Shown: positions 1-11,073, counted from the first letter of the stretch. The stretch: DNA of 64,000 nucleotides from Salticus scenicus (GCA_963930645.1 OZ005649.1:385941887-386005886), one strand, 5' to 3'. Numbers and translations: made by a program. The notes: generated by a model from the sequence alone, not told the origin.

Positions 1-258
1 GCCATTAGTTTTAAAATAAAGTTAGTTTAACTAAAAAAAATTTGCACTTTTGGGGATTTTGCCGTTTTCTTCTTATCACTTTAAATAAGGAAATGAAATT
101 TTATTTGCTCGCTCTCTGCTTATTTTTAACTGATTTCTTCTACCTTTTGCGTTCATATGACTAAAATAAGTATGCAGAATTCATTTATTGTACTATTTTT
201 AAAACTTATATTAACACATAGTATTTTTATACTGGTGCCAAAAAAATGTCATCCTGAC

Positions 259-627
259 AAATAGTGGACAGCCCTGTCCACTACTGGCTCATGTGACTTT
301 TAATGCCAGATCCAGTAGTGAACACAATTATGTAATCTAGCAATTTTAGAGTTGAATTTTAAAGCAAAGATTCAAAGGGATCCACTACTGGAACAAACAA
401 AGGGTCCACTACTGGGTTTTTAGTGTGTCCACTACTGCCTCATTTTAAGCTCTTCAGATTTTTGTTTTTTTGCATATATAAATGCTACAATTATCAATTT
501 TCATAATACAGTCGTATTAAGAAAGAGTTAGTAAAGGTCTGAAATATTAACTATTTTTTGAAACTCTAAAATTTAGAAAATTACACAAAAAATAGCCGGA
601 AAATTTCCTTAAAGTGTTCACTACTGG
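259..627. repeat. Cluster of CCACTACTGG motifs
   Basis: Six copies of a 10-13 bp motif (TGTCCACTACTGG and close variants) lie at 275-287, 312-325 (reverse orientation), 381-391, 404-416, 425-439 and 614-627, with a half copy near 263-270. The copies at 312-325 and 614-627 are exact 14-mer reverse complements (GTGTTCACTACTGG). Such clusters occur as subterminal binding sites in DNA transposons and as regulatory site clusters. I cannot tell which applies, and no target-site duplication was found. Confidence 0.6.
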
Positions 628-660
628 TGCGTTTACCTTAAATACAATCGGAGAATACAT

Positions 661-693
661 CATATGTTATGCACGCACAGTGCATAACATATG
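661..693. repeat. Perfect 14-bp hairpin
   Basis: CATATGTTATGCAC is followed by a 5-nt loop (GCACA) and its exact reverse complement. Nothing around it shows a function. It sits just beyond the CCACTACTGG cluster and could be the edge of the same element. Confidence 0.7.
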
Positions 694-1877
694 AATCAAA
701 AGAATATTTAATCAAAAGAATATTTTTCAAATTTCTTGCTAACCAAATTTCACCTATTCTAATTGCACTATATTTCTTTTAAAAGAATGGGAAATAAGAA
801 GTTCATATTTACATACAAGTAAAAAAAAAAAAAACTTCTTTCACAGTGGTACTGGGAAATGAAGTGATATGAAAACTGCCAAAGGAATGGTTGAGATGTA
901 AAAAATATATTCATACTTGTTATATGCAAGATACTTTCTGCATATCTAAAATTTCAATAAAAGTGACTGTGAGAAAAAATATGTCACAAATTTTTGGATG
1001 AATTTTCATGACATATTTTACACATTTCCACACATCATACATTAACAAAAGGTAAATTCTTGAGAGAGAATATAATTTTCAGAAAATAGTTTTTTCAAAG
1101 TTTTAAATATCTGATGTGAAATGAGACCTTGAAGTTATTTGAAATCAGAGACTAAATAATTTGAAGTGTAAAAAATAAATAAATAAATAAGATAAAAGTA
1201 AAATATCTACATTAAAATTTTCATAATGCAAAGTTGTTATTTACGTTGATAAATGTGTGGTTTTCTTTTCCTTCTAAAATGATAAAACATAATTTTCCCA
1301 TTTCTTTTATTCCGTGAGATATCATCTTTTTATACTGAAAAATTGACAATGATGAAATTCTTAAACCGATAAATTAATGTAAATCAAATACTAAAATATA
1401 TTAGATTACGTGGAATCCAACATAATTATTACAGTTTTCATCTTTGTGTTCAAGAACTGTATATTAAAAGTATTTAAGCAACTTGAAACATACAGAATAT
1501 AAAACACTTACTGCGTATACAGCATGTAAAAATTTCAAAGTAAAGATCATTTCATTTATATGAAGTCAGGTGGGTCTTTCTTTTTGACAAGGGTAAAGAA
1601 AACAAATAATTATTGCTTATCCAAACATAGTTTTAAAGTTAAGTGAAATTGCCATAAGTTCTTCATATTTTATTAAGCGTATTAGGAAATATAAGAGCAG
1701 CTTCATTCTATATTTTATAAATTTAATAATTTAGTTAAAATACTATATAAAACAGTGAATACTATAAGCCACACTTTTAGAATTAAAATTTGTGTATTTA
1801 TACTGCAGAAACGCAGTATTAGCAATATTAGAATAACAGTTTAAAATTATACAGCAATCTTCGTCTAATTTAAATTT
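694..1877. other. AT-rich DNA, no gene seen
   Basis: About 1.2 kb of AT-rich sequence with A and T runs. I see no coding signature, inverted ends or tandem repeat in it. Confidence 0.5.
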
Positions 1878-2670
1878 AAAACTAGTATGTTATGGCCACC
1901 AGACCTTTTCTTCTATATTTTCCTATACAAATTCACACAGTAAAAATAATTTATTGAAATTATTATTGAAAAAAGATTATCTTCCATGATAATGCAGACG
2001 ATTTCCATATTAGAGAAGTAGTATAACACCAAAAAGAAAAAAAAGAACATCAATTTTATTCTCAATATTGCATTTAAAAAAAAAAAAAAAATGTTAAAAA
2101 TGAAAAAAAAAAATCTATAATTTTATTTTAAATTACGGCAGATCGATGGTTTAACCACGTTTTAAAGGTATCTTCGAGTTCTTTTGAAAGATACCCATCA
2201 TGAAAATTTACTCCCCTCGCGGGGGGACTTCCTCCCCGGGGGGGCGGGGAGGCGAGGCTTTTACATACACATTTTTTTCCCAGTTTACTATATCTATTAC
2301 AAATAATTCTTTTAAATTTCATAATGATTATTAAAAAATAATTCTCTTTACACACATTTATACAAAATTTCGTCCTATACCACCATGTTAAAAATTTAGA
2401 AAAAGCGGAATGGCAACTAATTTATGTCAATATGTAACTACATTGCAATTTGTATGAAATTCTGTGCAGTAGTAGCTGAGATACAGTTGCCACAAAATTT
2501 TGTCTCACACACACGCACAGACAGACAGACATTTTCCAAAAATGGTCAAATCGTGTTCAACAGCTCTCAAAGCGTGTAAATAAAATAACGTGTAAATAAA
2601 ATAATGAAAAACACGAGGTCAAAAATTTTTACGAATCTAATACTTTCTTCTATTGAAATAGAAGAAAGTA
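1878..2670 (-). repeat. Dispersed repeat, left inverted copy
   Basis: This stretch matches 9477-10308 in reverse complement over nearly its whole length. One end is ACTAGTATGTTATGGCCACC. The other is the short palindrome TACTTTCTTCTATTGAAATA followed by GAAGAAAGTA (2641-2670). Inside are a GC-rich block (2210-2262), a CAGACAGACAGACA tract and a CACACACAC run. No protein of a known family is encoded, so the class (DNA element, Penelope-like or other) stays open. The two copies differ by many substitutions and indels, so the insertions are old. Confidence 0.75.
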
Positions 2671-4169
2671 AAAAAAAAAAAGTAAGAATTATCTATAATC
2701 AAATAAGGATTTTTTATACCAAGGTACCAAGGAACAGATAATCAACAAGTTAAAAAAATATCTGTTAAGCATATGTTAGTCAAAAATAACTGTACTTCAC
2801 AACAAGGTCAAACTTAGAGGTATGTTGGTCGCACAAAATTTTGCACGGAGGTCCGTTTCGACTGTTTTGATGCACCTGGAAGCCCGATTTTTAAATTTTA
2901 AAAACGTTTTTTTTTTTTTTTTTTTTTTTACTTTTTACTTTCTTTTACCCATAAAGTAGAGATGGTATTGTTTTAGGGTCAAATTTTCGAAATTGAGATT
3001 TTGTTATATTTACACGTTTTGAAATCCCTTGAATTCAAAAATCATGTTTTTAGCGGTTGCGTGTGTGTCTGTCTGTTATCAGCATATCTCAAGAACAAAT
3101 TATAGTAGAAAGTCGAAATTTGGTATCCTAAATGTGTATGATATAGGGATGCTACACTAAACTTTTCGTTGAGATCAAGCAAATGGTTCGTGTACAGGGG
3201 TTAATATGGGGATTTTCTATATTATTATGCTGAAATATCCACAAAGTCGCCTAGTTTTATCTTTTAAAACTCTCCTAGTTATACCTCTTACAACGGCAAT
3301 TAAAATAAACAATAAAACAAATACCTCATAGTTCTGTTAATTTTATTTTATTTTATTTTTTTTTTTTAATTCTTAAAACAAACATTTCTTATTTCAAACT
3401 TGAAACAATAATGCAAAGTTATGTATTCCAACTCATTATACCGGATTTACGTCCAAAATTTCGCTTTTTTTTTTTTTTTTTTTATAGGATTTTTGTCCAA
3501 TACAGTAGGAAATATTAATGATAAGATTTTAAGATTTTTATTTGTTAGAAATGTGTGTTCCTCATAAATGAGTAAGACATTTTTTTGAAGTTTTAATACC
3601 CATTAAAAAAGGTATGCGTTTTAAAATGTTGGATCAAAATAGCTCCTGCTTGGCGCTGCTTTGACCTAATATTCTTTTTCACTGAAATTGCATCGCGTTT
3701 CTTACATTGGATCAATGTACCCTTTCATGTAAAGTTACTTTTAAAATATGATTTGAAAAAAATGAAATAATTAAAAAAATTGACTATAGTTTTGGGACAA
3801 ATGAATGTAGAAAACTGAACTTTTAACCATTCGATAAGCATTGCTCAGATTGTTTTCAATCCATCACAAAGGGTTAAAAGTTCAATGCCCGCATGTATAA
3901 ATACATTAGTTAATATAAAGCATAAAAAATTTTTGGCTTCTGGAGATGTTCTCCAAAATATTTGCGCCATCTCGAATGAGCTAAAAAATTATGTTTTATC
4001 AAAGAATTTAACTTGCTAAAAATGTTACATTAAAGTAAATGTCAATGCACTGAATTGCTTCTATAACAAAATAAATAAAGAAAATAAAGAATATCTGTTA
4101 TTATAAGCACCCTGATATATTTAATATATTATTTGATATCCATTCATACATCTTTTTTTTTTTTTTTTT
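2671..4169. other. AT-rich DNA with repeat fragments
   Basis: No gene. The part at 2840-3250 has the style of an interspersed repeat (GTGTGTGTCTGTCTGTTATC near 3060-3080, then text about as diverged as the flanking repeat family). Long T tracts stand at 2909-2931, 3464-3483 and 4152-4171. Nothing else is identifiable. Confidence 0.4.
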
Positions 4170-4427
4170 TTACGTCCATGACTTTTTGTTCTTAATCATA
4201 CAATCATTTGTTAGATATGACTCTCCTTTAGTTGAAATTTTCACTATTAATACAGAATAGTGGTTACCTACATAATTAATAATCCCGTATTCGCTTTTTT
4301 CAAAATCGTTTTCGTTTGATTTGTTGACAGTTGGGCATTGGTCAAAGGAGTCTTCGTCATCTGAGTCTTCATTTAGAATGAAGGAGAATCCATCATCAGA
4401 GCAATAGCCATTTAAGTAATAAAAACA
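4170..4427 (-). pseudogene. Open-frame fragment, likely transposon-derived C-terminal exon
   Basis: The minus strand holds an open frame of about 85 codons with no ATG, bounded upstream by an in-frame TGA at 4442 and ended by TAA at 4170-4172. It reads an acidic stretch (NEDSDDEDSFDQCP) and then a basic, hydrophobic C-terminus (EYGIINYVGNHYSVLIVKIS ... DCMIKNKKSWT). The last part resembles the small SH3-like tail (pattern VxYxGxxYPGxV ... CMxKxxKxWxWP) that I associate with C-termini of several transposon-derived arthropod proteins. That match is from memory and incomplete: the usual PG is missing. Base composition is richer in G and C than the flanks. It could be a decayed transposase end or a last exon of a domesticated gene; no clear splice acceptor is seen upstream. 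Confidence 0.35.
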
Positions 4428-4442
4428 TTTTTTTTTTTTTCA

Positions 4443-4976
4443 GTATTATATCTTACTTGAAGATCTCAAATATCTGGGAAGCTATTCTGTCCCAGAGTAG
4501 GCTTGGGGCAAAGTAGCTCCAAAAGCACAACGCTATGTTCTGTAAAAATATAAATATTTTTCTTAAACTAACAAACAGAGGAAAGACTTGATGTGATATT
4601 ATTTTATCACAATTACTAATACTATTTTCCCACTTACTTAATTTTCACTTTTCTAGTACAGACTGTACAGGTAAAAATTTTCAATGTTAAAAATCTGATA
4701 TTGTTCTACAGTGTTTACAATATCTCCTGTTGTGTGATCATGTAGGCAAAGTATAAATGATGAAGTCAAATTATAAACGGTAAAGTTAAACGATGAAAAT
4801 ATAACGTAGAGTTGAAAAGTGTTAATAATATATGTTAACTGCATGATTTTTCGTTTTTTTATTCATACTTCCTTAACTCTACAGCGGTAACACTGTGACG
4901 TAGTAACTCTTTGCATAAAAGTATCAGATGGTCATGATAATTTGGCCACTCAGTGTATATCATTCTTATAACAATA
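4443..4976. other. AT-rich DNA, no gene seen
   Basis: Intergenic sequence without a recognisable gene or repeat boundary. Confidence 0.4.
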
Positions 4977-6760
4977 ACTAGCAGGCTTTGCCCGCTTCGC
5001 TGGACATTAAACTTTAATGAGTTGTCAAAATCCCATATCTTTATTAATAACCTAAGTTCTCGCTATGATTGGTAGAGGTTTTTCTCGATCGCAACGTGAG
5101 GAGTCTGGGTCCCCACTGCCTTCGGCAGCAACTTACCCACTTCTTACTTCCCCTTCCTCAGCGGGTGAGTTCGAAGTTTTGCAAAATCCCACTAATGTAC
5201 ATAATGCGTACACTTAATCCGTATCCACACACCAAAATTCGCCATTCTAAGATAATTCAAAGCGAATTCAAACGGAAAACATGTTTTTACACATGTTTAT
5301 TGCCCTCCGACTCCGAGAAAGGGAGGGGGGGGGGGATTTCGTCAAATCCAGTTACAATAAATGCCAGATGCATACAAACAATTCACGCATCAAATTTCGT
5401 GACCACACAAGTCTTTACTAGAAAATATTATAAATAAAATACAAAAACCACAGCTTTAGTATGGGACCCCTTTGGTGACTTTAAATATTTTAAGCCATTT
5501 GAACTGAATTGGCTACCTCAATTGTGCAATTAAAGATCTTGGCGAGAAACGTCCGAGCTACTTCGGTGCCAAATTTCAAATTTTGCCAAAGGTATCCGAT
5601 ACTAAAGCTGTTCCATACACAAAATAAATAAATAAATAAAATAATAGAATAAAATAAAATAAAATAAAATACAAACGCTTTTCTGATAATTACAAAATAA
5701 AAATAAAAAATCTTAATAAAATCCAAATTATAATCATTTACAAGTAAGGGGAGAACATAAAAAAACCTCATAAGGTAAATAATAACAACAAATATTTTTG
5801 TTTTACTGCAGGAAAGAAAAGTACTGCTTAATTAAATAAAAATATTAAACTAATGTCAAATATCTCTATGAAAGTATTTATCCACATACAAATTCCTGTT
5901 TAAAAAAAAAATTACCAACTTTTGTAGGTCAACTATTTATTTTTCTCTCTAATTTTTTTTTTATTATTCACGTGAAATTAAAAATATTTTATTTTATTTC
6001 TGGAAAATAAAAATATATATAAATGCATATATACAAATATAAAACCTTCTACCGAATCTGGGTAAAAAAGGGTAAAATAAATTAGAAATAGCAGACCTAT
6101 ATTTATAAATTTGATACCAAATGAAAGGGGCGATTTTTCTTAATGCAGGGGAGTAAACGGTTTTTCGATGCGACAGTCACATTTTAAAAAAATAACTAAA
6201 GTATGAAATTTAAGTGGAAACGGAAAAACGGAAAAAGGGAAAAATAAATTAGAAATACCAGACCTATCGTTACAAATTCAGTACCAAATGAAAGGGGTGA
6301 TTTTTCTGAATCCTGGGGTGTAAACAGTTTTTCGATAAGACAATTAGATTTTTTAAAATTAACTAAAGTATGAAATTTAGATCGCAACACTTCATTTCAA
6401 TCTTTTTATAATTTGTAGTACGAATCACGCGAATAAAAAAGTCTTTACCTTAAAAATTTATTTTTATATTTTATTTTTCCATTCAAAGCGTTTTTGTGAA
6501 AAAATATTTATGGCGAATGCGCAGGCGTTTTTTACCCACAATTCAAAAACTAATCAAAATTTTGAAATTTTCTATAGATATAATTTTAAGTTGGGTGAAG
6601 ATCTAAGTTTCTGCCAAGCGCCGTTGAATTCCGTCCAGCCGTTCTAGAGTGATGCCCGGACAAAAAAAAGTGACATACAGACACGATGGCACACACACAC
6701 ACACACAGGCAAAATTTTCTGAAGTCATTTTCGGCTTTCATGGGGTGTGAAACGTGAAGA
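4977..6760. mobile_element. Unclassified dispersed element with GCCCGCTTCGCTGG head
   Basis: The left boundary carries ACTAGCAGGCTTTGCCCGCTTCGCTGG-type sequence (4979-5005). The same head recurs at 26783-26807 and, reversed, at 62503-62530, so it marks a dispersed family. Downstream are a C/G-rich block (5110-5345), AAAT-rich runs (5625-5670), an internal duplication (6080-6380) and a stretch ending with a (CA)n run at 6693-6709. The right edge is uncertain. Open frames in it (for example on + at 5069-5437) show no protein family and look accidental. I do not know the class of this family. Confidence 0.45.
6080..6380. repeat. Two-copy tandem duplication, ~168 bp unit
   Basis: Two diverged units (6080-6213 and 6247-6380) share AAATTAGAAATA, TACCAAATGAAAGGGG, AGTTTTTCGAT and AACTAAAGTATGAAATTTA in the same order. 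The same unit occurs twice more at 58700-59135, so it belongs to a dispersed family. In the minus direction copies read related short peptides (HTLVNFKKSNC and a following FLIYF), but no complete protein is present. Confidence 0.65.
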
Positions 6761-6952
6761 TATCGCAAAATTTTTTGATTTCGACAAATTTACAGACAAA
6801 AGTCTGATTTTATTAATATAAATAACAATAACAAAAACAAAAAAATAGTTCATAATTTCGATTGTATTTATTTGCTTACTGGAGAAACTGAAGACAAACA
6901 TTTTCTGTTTAAAACTTGAATTCATAATGCCAAGTTATGTATAGACAAATAA

Positions 6953-6955
<3 letters not shown>

Positions 6956-7002
<47 letters not shown>
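6956..7002. repeat. (TA)n microsatellite
   Basis: Nearly uninterrupted TA dinucleotides with one TG interruption. Confidence 0.9.
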
Positions 7003-7247
7003 TAAATAAAAGCACTTTTACATATTGGACAGCTAAACCTTTACAAGAAAATGTTTAAATTCAATCTTTTAAGTGCCACATTTAAATAGAAGTATTTTAT
7101 TTAAAACTTCTGGTGACAAATTTTTCAACTTTTTTTATTCTTTTTCTTTGAAACATACCGATGCCATTTAAAAGGGGGAAATCAAACTTCTTTCGTAAAA
7201 CGAAAAAAAAAAAAATCAACTTTCGGAAATGAAAAAAAATCCATTAA

Positions 7248-8645
7248 CCCTTTCAGGGGCACTAAGTAAAAATGATTGAATTTCCTTTTAAATATATATA
7301 CATCATAAAGTAAACATCCCCTACAAGTCATATTTGAGGAAGAAAAAAATTCAGCATGTGGGGATTTTTTTGTGGGTGGTGGCTAGACGTTCTAGCCACT
7401 GCGCACATACGTCATGTACCTTAATTTTCGTATGGAAATAAATATTTATATATTTAAGGAATAAAATTGAAACTGTGCCTTGAAAATGTAATTATAATAA
7501 TACAATGTAACAATAATTAATTATTACTTAAATTATAATGCTTCTTTATCCTTTTTTAATGATTTATTATATATATACACACACATATATGGGCTGTTTA
7601 AAATTTGTTTAGAAACCTCTATGCATTAGTAATAAGAAAAAATTATTCACTATTTAAGGAATAAAAATTATAGTTATTCAATTATATTGTAAGTGCAATA
7701 AATTTTGAAATTGATTCAGTACATAAACTAAAAGACATAATTTCTTACCTTTATATTGTAATGAAATAATCAATTCACAAATTGCATACACAGAAATATG
7801 AAAACTTTAAAAATATTAATGTTCTTTAAAATTTGTTTGTTCCTGATCCAGATACTGCAGAATCATCATCTGAGGGTAGCTCTTCAAACAGAGCAATAGC
7901 TTCATCCAAAGATAAGCCTTTTCTAGGCATTATTGTGATAAAAATTAAGATATATAAATTTAATTTAAGATTATTTAGAGAAATTAACTAAATTTAAAAG
8001 CTGTGGAAATAAAAATTTATTTTTAAAAATCACGATATAAGAGCAATAGAAAAAAGCAGCCTCTTTCTATACTGTAAACAGAAATACTGAATTGTAAAGT
8101 AAATTTGTAAGAACCCTCCCACGCTTGTTTACATCTGTATTTACATTCTGCTATCCCTTACTATTTATATTTATCACAGTTCACTAACCCCAAAAGACCC
8201 TCTTTGTTTATCTCAAAGGAAAATAAATTGAGATTCTTTTCCCCAGCAGAACCTGCCTTATGTGCGCGGTGGCTAGAGGGTCTATCCACCTAAAAGATGC
8301 TCCTAAAAATCAAACTAAAATTAATGATCTAAGATAATATGTAAGTCTGTTGTATTTAAAAGGTGCATTACAGTATATTTACACTACCAAATACTTTTGA
8401 ATAAAAAATTATTTTTCATAAAAATATATAAAAGAAACTTCAAAAAATTTTCCCGAAACTTGTCCAATTAAAAATGTCATAGGCACATCCTGCTTAAAGT
8501 TACTGTAGTGCTGCCGTCTCTATTTCAATTTTAGAAGTATACATTAACTTTTCATAAAAGTGGATAGAAAAAGTAGCTACTGCACACCTAGAGAAAAATT
8601 TCTAAAGTAGGTGGATAGACCCTCTAGCCACCGCCCCTGAAAGGG
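7248..8645. mobile_element. piggyBac-type nonautonomous element, copy 1
   Basis: The element is bounded by TTAA on both sides (7244-7247 and 8646-8649) and begins CCCTTTCAGGGGC, with the exact reverse complement at its right end. TTAA duplications and CCC ends are hallmarks of piggyBac transposons. A second motif, GGTGGCTAGA with its complement TAGCCACC, is repeated close to both ends (about 7379-7401, 8265-8290 and 8612-8631), as expected of transposase-binding subterminal repeats. It is 1398 bp, exactly the length of the copy at 60712-62109, and I saw no base difference between them by eye. It keeps only a 34-codon start of a transposase, so it must be mobilised by an autonomous relative elsewhere. 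Confidence 0.9.
7826..7930 (-). pseudogene. N-terminal remnant of piggyBac-type transposase, copy 1
   Basis: A 34-codon frame on the minus strand starts at ATG 7928-7930 and stops at TAA 7826-7828. It reads MPRKGLSLDEAIALFEELPS, then DDDSAVSGSGTNKF. A short basic start, an 'L(S/T)xxEaxxLLE' helix and a run of Asp/Ser is the usual beginning of piggyBac-family transposases (typically near 600 residues). The RNase-H-like catalytic domain with its Asp triad and the cysteine-rich C-terminus are absent. It is either the first exon left after internal deletion, or a vestige that can at most be transcribed. Its position in the middle of the element, reading toward the left end, is the same in copy 2. 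Confidence 0.7.
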
Positions 8646-9476
8646 TTAAGGCTTTTTCTTTCGTTCGTTATTTATAGCCTATAGGGATACACTTCAAAAA
8701 ACTTTACATCTAAAAAAACAATACCATTAAATAAACAGTTTGTCATTGAGAAACTAATTGAACAAGACATTTACATTTATTAAACAATAAAAAAGTAATA
8801 AATTAAGCATATAAAGTTTATTAAATAAAGTATTGAGGATAAAATAACGATAAGAAAATGTATTAAAATATCGAATTATTAAAAGGAATTTTTTTTTAAC
8901 ATAAAGGTATTTATAAAAATTCCATATATCTCCAGACACACTCATACATTTTTGCGTATTATTTGTATCAAATAAAATATGTATTTTTACTGAATAAAAC
9001 AATTCATCAGCGCGTTGGGATATACTACAAAAATTCCAAATACATTTAAATATGCTCATACATTTTTACGCAATATTTGTATCATAAATTAACATAATAA
9101 ATGTATATTCTGAAACATGTCATGGAAATTCCAAATTACTTTCAAACATGCTTATGCCTCTTTGCATGATATTCATATCAAACAAAAAGGTATTAGTGTA
9201 TAAACACAATAAAAATGCCACACATTATGATATACATAATATGTGGCATTTTGTGTACAACAGTAGATATTCATTGAAATATACCATAAAAATTATAAAT
9301 ACCCTCAAACATGCTTGTATATTTTTACGCAATATCAAAGAAAAATTATTAGTGATTAGCATAACGCAGCTATCCGTTGAAACATACCAATTACCGGGAT
9401 ATTTAGTCTCTGATTCCTATTTGCTGATAAAAATTGCTAATGCAAACTCATTTTATAGAGATAGCATTCATCTTTT
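8646..9476. repeat. Degenerate tandem repeat, about 100-160 bp units
   Basis: Between 8900 and 9400 a unit with AAATTCCAAATACATTTAAA, then ATGCTCATACATTTTTACGC, then AATATTTGTATCA recurs at about 8915, 9026, 9125 and, more weakly, 9290. Short open frames across it (8754-9059 minus and 9148-9498 plus) follow from the repeat and show no protein family. The first 250 bp after the piggyBac-type element hold nothing recognisable. Confidence 0.6.
9213..9250. repeat. 16-bp hairpin within the degenerate array
   Basis: AATGCCACACATTATG is followed by a short loop and CATAATATGTGGCATT. The stem has one mismatch. Confidence 0.7.
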
Positions 9477-10308
9477 TACTTTCTTCTATATTCAATAGAA
9501 GAAAGTATTGGAATCGTAAAAGTTTCCGACCTCGTGTTTTTGACGGATTTACACGTTTTGAGAGCTGTAGAACACGATTTGACCATTTTTAGAAAATGTC
9601 TGTCTGTCTGTCTGTGTGTGTGTGATAAAATTTTGAGGCAACTGTATCTCAGGAACTACTGCACATAATTTCATACAAATTGGTATGCAATTGCACCTTT
9701 ACATAAATTAGTGCTTATCAACTTTTGGTAAAAATTGTCTTACAGGCTGCGTTGCCATCCCGCTTTTTCTAAATTTTTAACATGGTGGTATAGGACAAAA
9801 CTTTGTATAAATGTGCATAAAGAGAAATATTTTTTAATAATTATTATGAAATTTGCAAGAATTATTTATAATAGAGATAGTCAACTGGGAAAAAAAAATT
9901 GTGTGTGTAGGAGCCTCGCCTCCCCCCCCCCCTGGGGGATGTCCCCCTTCGAGGGGAGTAAATTTCCATGATGGGTATCTTTCAAAAGAGCTCGCCAATA
10001 CCTTTAAAACGAATAGTTGAACCATCGATCTGCGATAATTTAAAATAAAGTTATCGATTTTTTTCCTTAAAAAAAAAAAAAATAAAAAAAAAAAAATAAA
10101 AAGTGTATATATAATTTATGTAACAGTGACAATAAAATTGACTTTTTTGAATATTTAGTGTTATACTACTTCTCTAATATGGAAATCGTCTGCATTATCA
10201 TGGAAGATAATTTTTTTAAATAATAATTTTAATAAATAATTTTTACTGAGTGAATTTGTATAGGAAAATATAGAAGAAAGTCATGTGGTGGCCACAACAT
10301 ACTAGTTT
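9477..10308 (+). repeat. Dispersed repeat, right inverted copy
   Basis: Reverse-complement partner of 1878-2670. It opens with the palindrome TACTTTCTTCTATATTCAAT then AGAAGAAAGTA (9477-9507), continues through CTGTCTGTCTGTCTGTGTGT, the GC-rich block (9911-9955) and CATTATCATGGAAGATAATT, and ends GGCCACAACATACTAGTTT. The two copies face each other with the palindromic end inward and enclose 6.8 kb. Confidence 0.75.
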
Positions 10309-10309
10309 A

Positions 10310-10571
10310 ATGATAAATAAGTTTTTGAATATTAGAATATAAAAGATCGGAGATCTTAACAAGTGAACAGGCCATAAAAACAGCTTCTAAAGTCGATGGT
10401 AGCCTGAAGATCGCAGTGACAATTTCTAATGTAACACAGAATGGTTTCCTCCCCTTCACTTCCAAACTTTTTACCTTTTTTTCTCAATGCACACGGCGTC
10501 AAAGGACCTTTTCCTTTACGCATTTCTTCCATACACTTAAATTTACGTAAAGCAACTGCAGAATTGGACTT
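10310..10571 (-). pseudogene. Decayed N-terminus of a DUF4817-type mariner-like transposase
   Basis: On the minus strand an ATG-less open frame (10571 to 10356) reads KSNSAVALRKFKCMEEM, then RKGKGPLTPCALRKKGKKFG. This is the N-terminal helix-turn-helix region typical of the DUF4817/mariner-like transposases that are abundant in arthropod genomes, where a conserved 'SAxALRxFxxxxxxxxGKGPxxxxALxxMxKKFxxTGS' run is followed by a GRGRK motif. The GRK motif is present (GRKPFCVTLEIVTAIF) but in the next frame, so there is a frameshift near 10455. An in-frame TAG at 10572-10574 separates it from upstream sequence. The remaining ~250 residues, with the catalytic Asp residues, are missing. The fragment ends where the dispersed repeat (9477-10308) begins, which may have truncated it. 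Confidence 0.6.
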
Positions 10572-10767
10572 CTAAAGCGTATATTTGATTAGACAGCGCA
10601 TCCTTCGCCGAAGAATGTAACCAACATAAATAGTCACATGACGAGTGCTTTTCAAGTTTTCACCAATGAAGGTCACTTGTCCTGCCCCGCAACCCATATA
10701 TAGATAAGGGATGGCAAAGATTTTTCGCTGTGTCATCCAATTACAGATGGATTTGGTCGTTTCACTC

Positions 10768-10953
10768 GTCACGTGACCATAAAAATCATCCTCAATTTCG
10801 TCATCTTTTGCATATGAACTTTAGTGCTGAATGCGCTCTCTAGACAAACATATACTTTAGGGTTGGATTTGATAACGCGGAATTATTTCAATAGTAAAGC
10901 ACTATCTGGTACACTGGCAGCTATATCCGTCACGTGACTTTCAGATATAAAAG
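10768..10953 (+). promoter_or_regulatory. Possible core promoter: two GTCACGTGAC boxes and a TATA box
   Basis: The 10-bp palindrome GTCACGTGAC occurs at 10768-10777 and again at 10929-10938. It contains the E-box CACGTG and equals the published consensus for USF/TFEB-type bHLH-Zip sites (the CLEAR element). Eight bases after the second copy is TATAAAAG (10946-10953). A transcript starting some 30 bp later would meet a good splice donor (AAAGTAAGTGC, donor G at 11073), giving a short untranslated first exon. The function is inferred: this could be a host promoter or one carried by a transposon. No coding exon was found downstream. Confidence 0.35.
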
Positions 10954-11073
10954 CTAGCTTCTCGATTTTTCTTTCGTAATTAAGTTGACGAAAGTGATTT
11001 AATTGAAACGATTTCTGCTCATAAATTTTGAATTATTCGATTCTTTTTCAATTTTCCATCCCTTTTCACAAAG

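Noticed and set aside
5069..5771. Frames at 5069-5437 (+) and 5490-5771 (-)
   Set aside because: They lie in the GCCCGCTTCGCTGG-headed repeat, have low complexity parts (AAAT runs read as FYF) and match no family.
9148..9498. 116-codon plus-strand frame
   Set aside because: It crosses the degenerate tandem repeat and the palindromic end of the dispersed repeat; composition is that of translated AT-rich noise.
10572..10772. 66-codon minus-strand frame
   Set aside because: It has no ATG (GTG at the start) and ends at the stop just before the DUF4817-type fragment; probably decayed leader or linker sequence of that element.
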